In this document: piece after piece, positions 1 to 5,565 of the stretch
How positions within the stretch are numbered: the first letter of the stretch is position 1
Layout of the letters: each line of letters starts with the position of its first letter
NCBI GenBank assembly: GCA_021782295.1
Contig: JAJXVC010000120.1
Coordinates: forward strand, 1-5,980
DNA length: 5,980 nt
Reading direction: 5' to 3'
Origin: a bacterium
GTDB lineage: Bacteria > Eremiobacterota > Eremiobacteria > Baltobacterales > Baltobacteraceae
Made by a program: the position numbers and the translations under genes
The notes under the pieces: model-generated
The model's database searches: none
What the model saw: only the letters and a program-made list of their open reading frames with translations
What the model was told of the DNA's origin: nothing

Positions 1-125
1 ACGCCGATTTCGTCGGGGGTGCGATTGGTCAGCGTTCGCACGCGCCACATGTGCAGCACCGAGCCGTCACCGTCGAGGACTCCGAATTTCGTTTCGGTAT
101 TCCCCACGTCGATCGCGAGCAGCAC
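1..125 (-). CDS. coaX: Type III pantothenate kinase (CoaX), N-terminal fragment
   Basis: This enzyme phosphorylates pantothenate with ATP in the cytoplasm, the first committed step of CoA synthesis. Only the first 41 or so codons are present; the rest lies beyond the left window edge. The fragment reads VLLAIDVGNTETKFGVLDGDG from its GTG start, then a stretch ending HMWRVRTLTNRTPDEIG. The DxGNT phosphate-binding loop of the ASKHA fold and the 'WR(V/I)RT...T.DE' stretch are typical of CoaX and not of the type I (CoaA) or type II kinases. The start is GTG at 125-123, which shares one base with the coaBC stop (TAGTG) and has an AAAGGG-type ribosome binding site 8 bases upstream. It is the last visible gene of the FHA-panC-coaBC-coaX cluster, and the preceding genes make its substrate and process its product. 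The identification is strong despite truncation; the C-terminal half cannot be assessed. Confidence 0.9.
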   Translation of the reverse strand, partial: MLLAIDVGNTETKFGVLDGDGSVLHMWRVRTLTNRTPDEIG

Positions 126-1315
126 TACGTTTTCCCTTTCAGCAATGGTTCCAGCGCGTCGAACAAACGTCCGGCGAGCGTTCGTTTCTCCGCGCGCCCG
201 AGATCGATCCGCGCACCGGAACGCTCGAGCAGCACATATCCATTCTCTTGCAAGCCGAAACCCGCACCATCGCGGACGTCGTTCACGACGATCGCGTCGA
301 GCGATTTGCGTTGCATTTTTTCGCGCGCGTTGGATTCGTGATCGTTGGTTTCGGCGGCAAAGCCGACGATATAACGCGAGCCGCCCGCAGCCGAGAGCGC
401 GGCAAGAACGTCGGGGGTGCGCTCCAAATCGACGTGCAGCGTCTCGTTGCTCTTCTTCCGTTTCTCCGCCGAGAACTCGCGCGGGCGCCAATCGGCGACG
501 GCGGCGGCGGCAATCGTGAGATCGATATCGCGCCCTTCGTGCAGCGCAAGCGCGAGCAATTCTTCCGCCGTCGTAAAGCGTTCGGTGCGAACGCCGTGCG
601 GCGGCGCGAGCATCGTCGGGCCGAGTAAGAGCGTCACGTTCGCGCCGCGCCGCGCCGCCTCTTCGGCAAGCGCGATCCCCGTCGCGCCGGTCGATGCATT
701 GCCGATAAAACGCACCGGATCGAAGGGTTCTTGCGTCGGGCCCGCGGTGACGAGTACGCGCATGCCGAGCAACGAGCGACGGCGCACGCGCGCGCGTTCG
801 ATTGCTTCGAGCAAGCGCTCTTCGTTTGCGAGGCGACCGAGCCCGTTTTCGCGCTCGGCAAGAAAGCCCGACTCCGGCTCGACGATCTCGTAGCCGCGCG
901 TGCGCAGGCTTGCGATATTCTCGACCGTGCGTTCGTTTTCGTACATTGCCGCATTCATCGCCGGCGCGATCACGACGGGGATCCGCGCCGCCAGCAGCGC
1001 CGTTGTCGCGAGATCGTCGGCGATTCCCGCGCAGAGTTTCGCGATAAGGTTCGCGGTCGCCGGTGCGACGATGACGACCTCGGCTTCGCGTACGAGCCGA
1101 ATGTGCGGAATCCGTTCCGGCGCATCCCAGAGCGAGGTGTAGACCGGGCGTGCGGTGAGCGCGGCGAAGGTCAGTGGTGCAACGAAACGCTCCGCATCGG
1201 CGGTGAGAATGACATCGACGGTTGCGCCGCGTTGCACGAGTGTGCTCGTCAACGCCGCCGCCTTATAGGCCGCGATGCCGCCGCTCACCACCAAAAGAAT
1301 GCGCGCGCCGTTCAT
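125..1315 (-). CDS. coaBC: Bifunctional phosphopantothenoylcysteine decarboxylase / phosphopantothenate-cysteine ligase (CoaBC, Dfp)
   Basis: The CoaB half joins cysteine to 4'-phosphopantothenate (using CTP in bacteria), and the FMN-dependent CoaC half decarboxylates the product to 4'-phosphopantetheine. The protein is 396 residues, near the usual 400. The N-terminal flavoprotein domain shows SGGIAAYKA (11-19), the active-site His in PHIRL (His71) and PAMNAAMYEN with Asn121, matching E. coli His75 and Asn125 at a constant offset of 4. The same offset puts Glu154 where E. coli has Cys158. The C-terminal ligase domain begins near residue 185 with VLVTAGPTQEPFDPVRFIGN (Asn206 = E. coli Asn210) and has AAVADWRP and EKRKK with Lys285 (= Lys289). 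The usual SSGKMG is STGATG here. The chosen ATG (1315-1313) overlaps the panC stop as ATGA; a GTG four codons upstream (1327) is the alternative. Its stop overlaps the coaX start. Function is secure; the two substitutions are judged by eye. Confidence 0.95.
   Translation of the reverse strand: MNGARILLVVSGGIAAYKAAALTSTLVQRGATVDVILTADAERFVAPLTFAALTARPVYTSLWDAPERIPHIRLVREAEVVIVAPATANLIAKLCAGIADDLATTALLAARIPVVIAPAMNAAMYENERTVENIASLRTRGYEIVEPESGFLAERENGLGRLANEERLLEAIERARVRRRSLLGMRVLVTAGPTQEPFDPVRFIGNASTGATGIALAEEAARRGANVTLLLGPTMLAPPHGVRTERFTTAEELLALALHEGRDIDLTIAAAAVADWRPREFSAEKRKKSNETLHVDLERTPDVLAALSAAGGSRYIVGFAAETNDHESNAREKMQRKSLDAIVVNDVRDGAGFGLQENGYVLLERSGARIDLGRAEKRTLAGRLFDALEPLLKGKT
134..140 (-). 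promoter_or_regulatory. Ribosome binding site of coaX
   Basis: On the minus strand the sequence reads GAAAGGG, followed by 8 bases and then the GTG start of coaX. It lies inside the last codons of coaBC. This match to the anti-Shine-Dalgarno sequence, at normal spacing, supports the GTG at 125-123 as the coaX start. It is one of only two clear ribosome binding sites in the window. Confidence 0.5.
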
Positions 1316-2139
1316 CGCGGGTACCACAGATTGTCGAGCAATCGCGTGCGTCCGAAGCGCGCGGCGGCGATAACAAAACTATTCTCGCGTAACGCCGAGA
1401 GCGGTGCGAAACTCTCGGCATCGACGCAGGCAAGATAATCGAGTTCTCCGGGCGCCTCGAGCAACGCTGCGGCGGCAGTACGCGCGATTTCGAAGGGTTC
1501 ACCCATCTTGAGCAGCTCGACGAAACGGCGCAGCATGCGATGCAACGACGGCGCCGCGCGACGCTCGCGTTCGTCGAGATAACGATTGCGCGACGACATC
1601 GCCAAGCCGTCGGTCTCGCGCACCGTCGGCACGATCGTCACGCTGCAATCGTAGGCGAGATCGCGCACGAGTTTGCGCAACACCGCGCTTTGCTGTGCAT
1701 CTTTTTGGCCGACGTAGAGCCGCTGCGGAGCGACCATGTGCAACAATTTTCCGACCACCGTCGCAACGCCGCGGAAATGCCCCGGACGCAGCGCGCCTTC
1801 AAATCCGTCGCCGACCGCGCCGACATCGATCGCCGTGCTAAAACCCTGCGGATAGATCTCCTCGGTCGACGGCGCGAAGAGCAGATCGACGCCGGTTGCA
1901 GCGAGTTTTTCGCGGTCGCCGGCGAGATCGCGCGGGTAGCGCGCGAGATCCTCCCCTTCACCGAATTGCATCGGGTTCACGAAAACCGATGCGACGACGG
2001 CGGCATTCTGCGAGCGCGCGAAACGCGCGAGATCGAGGTGCCCTTCGTGGAGCGCACCCATCGTCGGCACGAATCCGAGCGTCGGAGGCGCCTCACGCCG
2101 CCAGGCGCGCAGCTCCTCGACCGTTGTCGCCAGGCGCAC
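1312..2139 (-). CDS. panC: Pantothenate synthetase (pantoate-beta-alanine ligase, PanC)
   Basis: PanC condenses D-pantoate and beta-alanine with ATP, via a pantoyl-adenylate, to give pantothenate in the cytoplasm. The 275-residue product is close to the E. coli length of 283. Visible motifs in order: PTMGALHEGH (25-34), the HIGH-type ATP site with His31 and His34; FVNPMQFGEGEDLARYPR (53-70), the pantoate/ATP pocket; PGHFRGVATVV (119-129); YVGQKDAQQ (142-150); and RETDGLAMSSRN (174-185), the KMSKS-like loop. The GTG start at 2139-2137 is chosen because it gives the standard N-terminus (RLATTVEELRAWRRE) and lies one base after the stop of the FHA gene. The frame stays open upstream, but that part is a shadow of the FHA gene. 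The stop overlaps coaBC by ATGA, so translation is probably coupled. No strong Shine-Dalgarno sequence is visible at the GTG. panB and panD are not in the window. Confidence 0.95.
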   Translation of the reverse strand: MRLATTVEELRAWRREAPPTLGFVPTMGALHEGHLDLARFARSQNAAVVASVFVNPMQFGEGEDLARYPRDLAGDREKLAATGVDLLFAPSTEEIYPQGFSTAIDVGAVGDGFEGALRPGHFRGVATVVGKLLHMVAPQRLYVGQKDAQQSAVLRKLVRDLAYDCSVTIVPTVRETDGLAMSSRNRYLDERERRAAPSLHRMLRRFVELLKMGEPFEIARTAAAALLEAPGELDYLACVDAESFAPLSALRENSFVIAAARFGRTRLLDNLWYPR

Positions 2140-2140
2140 G

Positions 2141-2437
2141 CTAGGGATGGACGAGCACGCGCAGCGCGGTCCGCCCGACGATGAAGGGCGTTCCGGGTTC
2201 GATTCGCACGGTTCCCACGATCTTCGCGCCCTCGACGCGGGTGCCGTTCCGGCTCTCGAGGTCGGAGAGCACCAGATCCCCGCCGTCGACCCGGATACGA
2301 GCGTGAGCGCGCGAGACGTAGCGGTCGAGCGCGAGGCAGGCCTGAGCCGCCGCATCGTCGCGTCCGATCGTAATTTCCGATTCAAATTCCCAGCGTTGGC
2401 CGTCAAGCGGCCCGCTTACAACTTCAAGCACCAACAT
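2141..2437 (-). CDS. Small FHA (forkhead-associated) domain protein
   Basis: This is a stand-alone FHA domain, a module that binds phosphothreonine peptides, usually on targets of Ser/Thr kinases. The 98-residue product is almost all domain: a first strand (MLVLEVVSGPLDG), then ITIGRD with Gly25-Arg26, YVSRAHARI with Ser42, Arg43 and His45, and DLESRNGTRVEG with Asn64-Gly65-Thr66. These are the conserved phosphopeptide-binding residues, so binding is probably intact. There is no transmembrane segment or second domain. The ATG at 2437-2435 begins exactly at strand one. A GTG at 2503-2501 would add 22 residues rich in Arg, Ala and Gly that do not look like FHA sequence, but it cannot be excluded because neither start has a good ribosome binding site. 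It is the first gene of the cluster leading into panC, with one base between its stop and the panC start. No partner kinase is in the window, so its role is unknown. Confidence 0.88.
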   Translation of the reverse strand: MLVLEVVSGPLDGQRWEFESEITIGRDDAAAQACLALDRYVSRAHARIRVDGGDLVLSDLESRNGTRVEGAKIVGTVRIEPGTPFIVGRTALRVLVHP

Positions 2438-2553
2438 CGTTCTTGCCGCAAGCGCTTCTCGCTCGGGGCCGTGCGCTCCCCGTGCCGGGTGCCATCCCTT
2501 CACGATAGCCTAACATATCCGGCCGACGGGCCGATGATTGGAGAAGAGTGACG
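2438..2553. promoter_or_regulatory. Divergent intergenic region, probable promoters for the FHA-panC cluster and the small plus-strand gene
   Basis: These 116 bases separate two divergently transcribed genes and are the only place where both could be initiated. A locally AT-richer stretch at 2503-2518 (gatagcctaacatatc) holds a weak -10-like hexamer on each strand: TAACAT at 2511-2516 (plus) and TATGTT at 2517-2512 (minus). Neither has a convincing -35 hexamer at 16-18 bases. A short GGCC-GACG-GGCC hairpin (2521-2532) follows in the leader of the plus-strand gene. Promoter assignment rests mainly on gene orientation. If the FHA gene uses the GTG at 2503, the spacer shrinks to 50 bases. Confidence 0.35.
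2540..2548 (+). promoter_or_regulatory. Ribosome binding site of the small plus-strand gene
   Basis: The sequence GGAGAAGAG lies 5 to 10 bases before the ATG at 2554. A GTG at 2548 in the same frame would sit inside or only 4 bases from this site, too close for normal initiation. The site therefore decides for the ATG. Confidence 0.55.
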
Positions 2554-2778
2554 ATGAGCGACCGTATCGACGAGCTAATGCAGCTGGTCGACGTAGAGCC
2601 CGACGCCCTGCGCGAAGCCGAATTCGCTCAGGCGCAGGCGATTTTAGAGAACTTGGTCGGTAAAACGATCGCCGATATCGAGGTGGAGGAGACGCGTATC
2701 GTGCTCACCACCGCCGACGGCAACCGTTTCTTCTTCTATGGCTTCCTCGGGGGCTCCGAAGAAGCAGAGGCCACGTAG
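2554..2778 (+). CDS. Small acidic protein of unknown function
   Basis: I do not recognise this 74-residue protein. It is strongly acidic. An N-terminal helical part (MSDRIDELMQLVDVEPDAL, then an Ala/Glu/Gln-rich stretch) is followed by a compact section with LVGKTIADIEVEE, TRIVLTTADGNRFFFYGFL and an acidic tail. The pattern 'G-K-T-I-x-D-I-E-V ... R-I-V-L-T-T-x-D-G' suggests a small beta-sheet domain seen in various DUF proteins, but this is only an impression. There is no signal peptide, membrane segment or cysteine. A good ribosome binding site and a sensible amphipathic N-terminus support real coding. It is the only plus-strand gene here. It is divergent from the FHA gene and convergent with pilZ, whose 3' end it overlaps by 43 bases, so the two mRNAs would be complementary at their ends. 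Confidence 0.7.
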   Translation: MSDRIDELMQLVDVEPDALREAEFAQAQAILENLVGKTIADIEVEETRIVLTTADGNRFFFYGFLGGSEEAEAT

Positions 2779-3107
2779 CGCGCAATCTCGGTTCCGTCTT
2801 GCGCGGAATACTGCGTGAAGGCGATACCGTGGGCGTAGAGCTGCGCCGTTGCGTCGTAGAACGAGAGTACCACGCGGCCGCGTACGAGCAGTTGCCGCTC
2901 GTCATCTCCCGGAAGTGAGAAACGCAGTACCACATGCTGCCCCGCAGGCAGGTCGGCGCGCGTCGAGACGCGCATGCCCCCGCCCCCTAAATCCAGCGAA
3001 CGAGCAGGCACGACCAGTTCCAGCCCCGGGACGATCAACGTCACCGGTAATGCAATCTCGACGCGGACGTGGCGCCGCTGTTGTGCGTGACTGCCTTGTA
3101 TGTTCAC
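2736..3107 (-). CDS. PilZ-domain protein (putative cyclic-di-GMP receptor)
   Basis: This 123-residue single-domain protein fits PilZ, a c-di-GMP-binding beta-barrel module that controls motility, biofilm or exopolysaccharide. Residues 9-22 (QQRRHVRVEIALPV) carry the N-terminal RxxxR switch (Arg11 and Arg15). RSLDLGGGGMRV (36-47) is the position of the second motif, (D/N)xSxxG, where Ser is replaced by Gly41. A conserved hydrophobic core follows (HVVLRFSLPG, VRGRVVLSF), with a typical end (HGIAFTQYSAQDGTEIARYV). There is no membrane segment or output domain, so it probably acts by protein contact. The start is GTG at 3107-3105, since no in-frame ATG precedes the RxxxR motif; its ribosome binding site is weak. 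It lies 44 bases after ynbB on the same strand and may share its transcript. Its stop lies within the last codons of the convergent small gene. The family is clear; c-di-GMP binding is likely but not certain because of the Ser-to-Gly change. Confidence 0.85.
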   Translation of the reverse strand: MNIQGSHAQQRRHVRVEIALPVTLIVPGLELVVPARSLDLGGGGMRVSTRADLPAGQHVVLRFSLPGDDERQLLVRGRVVLSFYDATAQLYAHGIAFTQYSAQDGTEIARYVASASSEPPRKP

Positions 3108-3125
3108 GGAGACCCACTCGCTTCT

Positions 3126-3143
3126 GCGTCGAGCGCGTCGAGC
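3126..3143. repeat. Tandem 9-base direct repeat between ynbB and pilZ
   Basis: GCGTCGAGC occurs twice without a gap (3126-3134 and 3135-3143) in the 44-base spacer between the ynbB stop and the pilZ start. It could be a small slippage duplication or a spacing element. The spacer shows no run of T that would make a terminator, so readthrough from ynbB into pilZ is plausible. Confidence 0.5.
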
Positions 3144-3151
3144 CTCTTGGC

Positions 3152-4408
3152 TTAAGGCGATTCTAGGGTCGCGCGTGCCGCCTCAAGCGCACCAAGGTAA
3201 CCGTGGATCGCATTCACGCCACCCTGTAAGTAGAGTTCGTAGGGCTCGCGGAGCGGTGCATCGCACGAAAGTTCGATCGTTGCACCGGAAACGAACGCGC
3301 CGCCCGACATGACGACCGGATCGCGATAGCCCGGCACCGCGCCCGGTTCCGGGCGGAAACGAGCGTCGATCGGCAACACGCTCTGCAGGCCGCGCGAAAA
3401 GCGCAGCACGCGCTCGCGGTTGCCCAGAGCAATCGCCTGCACGATATCGGTGCGCCGCGCACCCGGCGCGGGATCGACGCGAAATCCGCATTCCGAAAAG
3501 AGCGCGGCGGCAAAATCAAGAGTTTGTAAAGATGCCTCCACGATGCTCGGCGCTTGGAAAAGCCCTTGAATAAAGGCTTTCCCGAAGCCGAGCGTCGGGC
3601 CGAGCGCATCGTTGAGCCCCGGGGCGTAGAGCGTCGCGGCAACGAGATCGACCAGGTCGGAGCGCCCGATGCAGTAGCCGCCGGTCGGCGCGAGCGAGCC
3701 GCCGAGATTTTTAATCAGCGATCCCATGACGAGATCGGCGCCGACGTGCGTCGGTTCGCGTTCTTCGACGAGTTCGCCGTAACAATTATCAACGAGAATC
3801 GGAAGATCGGAGCGCACCGCGCGCAGACGCGCAAAAGCGCGTTCGAGTTCGGCGATCGAAAGACTCGGACGGGTTGCGTAGCCGCGGGAGCGTTGCACGA
3901 AAATTGCGCCGCGATCGATCGCACGTGCTTCGCGTTCGAGCGCGTCGCCGTCGATCGTTCCGTCGGGAAGCAGAGCGATCTCGCGATACGCAAACCCACC
4001 GAGTTGTGCGAGCGAATTCGGCGCGTCGACGATCGCATTGCGCAAGGTATCGTAAGGGCGCCCGGAGATCGTCAGCAAGGTACCGCCGCGCGGCACGCAC
4101 GAACGAAGCGCGAGCGCGATTGCGTGCGTTCCGCTGGCGATCGTCAGACGCGCGAGCGCACGTTCGGCGCCGAAGAGACGGCGCAAGAGCGATTCGTAGG
4201 CGGCGCGCGCGGCGTCGTCGTAGCCGTAGCCGCTGCTTCCCGCGAGATCGCTCTGCCCGATCCCTTCGTCGAGAAATGCTTGCAGGACATTCATGGTAAC
4301 GGTGCGCTGCGCCGGATAATCGAGCCCTTCGACGCGCTGCCATGCGCGCTCCGCGGCGCGCGCGAGTTCACCGGTAAAGCCGAAGCGTTCGCAAAGTTCG
4401 ACGATCAT
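3152..4408 (-). CDS. YnbB-like PLP-dependent enzyme (methionine gamma-lyase family / 'aluminium resistance protein')
   Basis: This 418-residue protein matches the fold-type I PLP family named after B. subtilis YnbB and an Arthrobacter 'aluminium resistance' clone (Pfam Met_gamma_lyase). Motifs appear in the family order: GSSGYGYDDAAR (57-68), RLTIASGTHAIALAL (87-101), ISGRPYDTL (114-122), VQRSRGYATRPSLSI (171-185), VDNCYGELVEEREPT (206-220) with Asp207 likely bonding the PLP ring nitrogen, and GADLVMGSLIKNLGG (223-237) with Lys233 the expected Schiff-base lysine. APTGGY, GLFQAPS, DIVQAI, PGYRDPVVMSGGAFVSGATI and LQGG follow. No active-site residue appears lost. The true substrate of the family is not settled; C-S lyase activity on methionine, cystathionine or a related compound is inferred from homology. 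The ATG (4408-4406) overlaps the EIIC stop as ATGA; the frame continues far upstream, but that is a shadow of EIIC. It is probably cytoplasmic and translated together with EIIC. Confidence 0.92.
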   Translation of the reverse strand: MIVELCERFGFTGELARAAERAWQRVEGLDYPAQRTVTMNVLQAFLDEGIGQSDLAGSSGYGYDDAARAAYESLLRRLFGAERALARLTIASGTHAIALALRSCVPRGGTLLTISGRPYDTLRNAIVDAPNSLAQLGGFAYREIALLPDGTIDGDALEREARAIDRGAIFVQRSRGYATRPSLSIAELERAFARLRAVRSDLPILVDNCYGELVEEREPTHVGADLVMGSLIKNLGGSLAPTGGYCIGRSDLVDLVAATLYAPGLNDALGPTLGFGKAFIQGLFQAPSIVEASLQTLDFAAALFSECGFRVDPAPGARRTDIVQAIALGNRERVLRFSRGLQSVLPIDARFRPEPGAVPGYRDPVVMSGGAFVSGATIELSCDAPLREPYELYLQGGVNAIHGYLGALEAARATLESP

Positions 4409-5565
4409 GCGAGCCCGACTTCGTGACGCTCGTACGCGCGTACTGCCGGCAACCATAACAAGGTCGCGACGAAGAGATTGGCAAGCAATAAAATCGGGGC
4501 GCGCCAGTCGAGCGTCGCTAGATAGACCGAGATCGGCGCGGGAATCGAGGAGGGGACGTAAAAGGCGGCGCGAGCGACCCACCCGGCGGAGACGGCAACG
4601 TAACTGATGCTTGCCAAAAGCATCGGAATACCGATGAACGGCAAGGCCAGAATCGGATTGCCGACGATCGGCAACGTGAAGAGCAAGGGTTCGTTGGCGT
4701 TGATCAGCGCGAAAGGGAGAGTCGCGCGACCGATGCGGTGCAAACGCGGAATCTTCGAGCGCGCCAACAACGCCGCAAGCGGCAACGTCGCACCGGCGCC
4801 ACCGGGGAACACGAAGAGAAAGAGCGAGACGACGACGATATGCGGAAGCGGCTGATGCGCTGCAAAGGCGTGCGTATTCTCTGCTTGTAACGAGAGATAG
4901 ACCGGCGTCACGATGCCGGCGAGCAACGCCGGGCCGTGAATACCGACGCACCAAAGCGCGGTCTCCGCGAAAACGATCGCAAGCAATGCGGGGTAGCTAT
5001 CGCCGAGATGCGCGAGCGGCGCGAGCGCTGCTTGAACGAGCGCGCTTGCGTCGATACCGGCGGCATGTAAGGCAAGAAAGGGAAGCAGCGCGAGCGGTGC
5101 ACCGAGATAGGGTGCGGCAGGCAGCAGTCGCGCGGTGTAACTCGCGACAAACGCGCAGATCATGCCGACGAGAATCGCCAATAGCAACCCGCTTGCACCA
5201 ACGCTGCGCAGGTAATCGAGCGGCGCGACGGCGCCCTGCGGATGGGGCAACACGAGCGCAAAGGCAAGCAGCGTCACCGCGATCTGCGGAGCGAGCGGCA
5301 GCGCGAGTCGCCGCGCGAGTTGCACCGCGAGTGCAATCGCGGTCACGCACGACATCGCGCCGAAGGCCGGCAACATCGCTTCGGCGATCGCGGCGAGCGG
5401 AAAGGTCGGCTGCGGCGCGATGCGCCATCCGCCGGGTTCAACGAAGAGGATCGCGAGCAGCGCTACGACGAGCGCAGCGAAGCCGATCGGCAGAGCGCTG
5501 TTGAGCGCGCGCGAGATGTTAGAGGCGGCGAATAACGGCTTCGACGCGCCCGACGATAACGACAT
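4405..5565 (-). CDS. PTS EIIC-type membrane permease, lactose/cellobiose (CelB/ChbC) superfamily
   Basis: This 386-residue polytopic membrane protein has about ten hydrophobic segments and resembles the membrane subunit of sugar phosphotransferase systems. Diagnostic family motifs lie in the C-terminal half: ALWCVGIHGPALLAGIVTP (203-221) with His210, an AEN at 228-230, FPGGAGATLPL (253-263), and ALINANEPLLFTLPIVGNP (286-304) with Glu292, then LPFIGIPM. In the known ChbC structure the equivalent His and Glu bind the sugar, so the binding site looks preserved. The protein is shorter than typical CelB (about 430-450), mainly at the N-terminus; the first membrane helix begins near residue 21. No IIA, IIB, HPr or EI gene is in the window. 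Substrate and energy coupling are unknown. The ATG at 5565 is the only usual start before the first helix and lies inside lexA (47-base overlap), without a clear ribosome binding site. The stop overlaps the ynbB start. Confidence 0.85.
   Translation of the reverse strand: MSLSSGASKPLFAASNISRALNSALPIGFAALVVALLAILFVEPGGWRIAPQPTFPLAAIAEAMLPAFGAMSCVTAIALAVQLARRLALPLAPQIAVTLLAFALVLPHPQGAVAPLDYLRSVGASGLLLAILVGMICAFVASYTARLLPAAPYLGAPLALLPFLALHAAGIDASALVQAALAPLAHLGDSYPALLAIVFAETALWCVGIHGPALLAGIVTPVYLSLQAENTHAFAAHQPLPHIVVVSLFLFVFPGGAGATLPLAALLARSKIPRLHRIGRATLPFALINANEPLLFTLPIVGNPILALPFIGIPMLLASISYVAVSAGWVARAAFYVPSSIPAPISVYLATLDWRAPILLLANLFVATLLWLPAVRAYERHEVGLA

Noticed and set aside
160..173. CGAACAAACGTCCG, one mismatch from a Gram-positive-type LexA box (CGAAC-N4-GTTCG)
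   Set aside because: It lies inside the coaBC coding sequence, away from any likely promoter, and a single near match is expected by chance; the SOS box sequence of this organism is unknown.
731..1438. Plus-strand open frame (235 codons) antisense to coaBC and panC
   Set aside because: Its composition is shadow-like (rich in Arg, Ala, Cys and His) and it covers two clearly identified genes on the other strand.
2520..2533. Short GGCC-based hairpin before the small plus-strand gene as a terminator or riboswitch
   Set aside because: The stem is only 5 base pairs, there is no T-run, and the surrounding leader is too short for a known riboswitch.
3108..3151. Terminator between ynbB and pilZ
   Set aside because: The 44-base spacer has a tandem repeat but no stable stem followed by T residues on the minus strand.
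3554..4426. Long plus-strand open frame (290 codons) antisense to ynbB
   Set aside because: It has no recognisable motif and is an artefact of few stop codons in GC-rich DNA opposite a well-conserved gene.
4409..4954. Upstream extension of the YnbB reading frame giving a 600-residue ORF
   Set aside because: The added 182 residues are Arg/Ser/Ala-rich shadow sequence of the EIIC gene, and homology starts at the ATG at 4408 with an ATGA junction.
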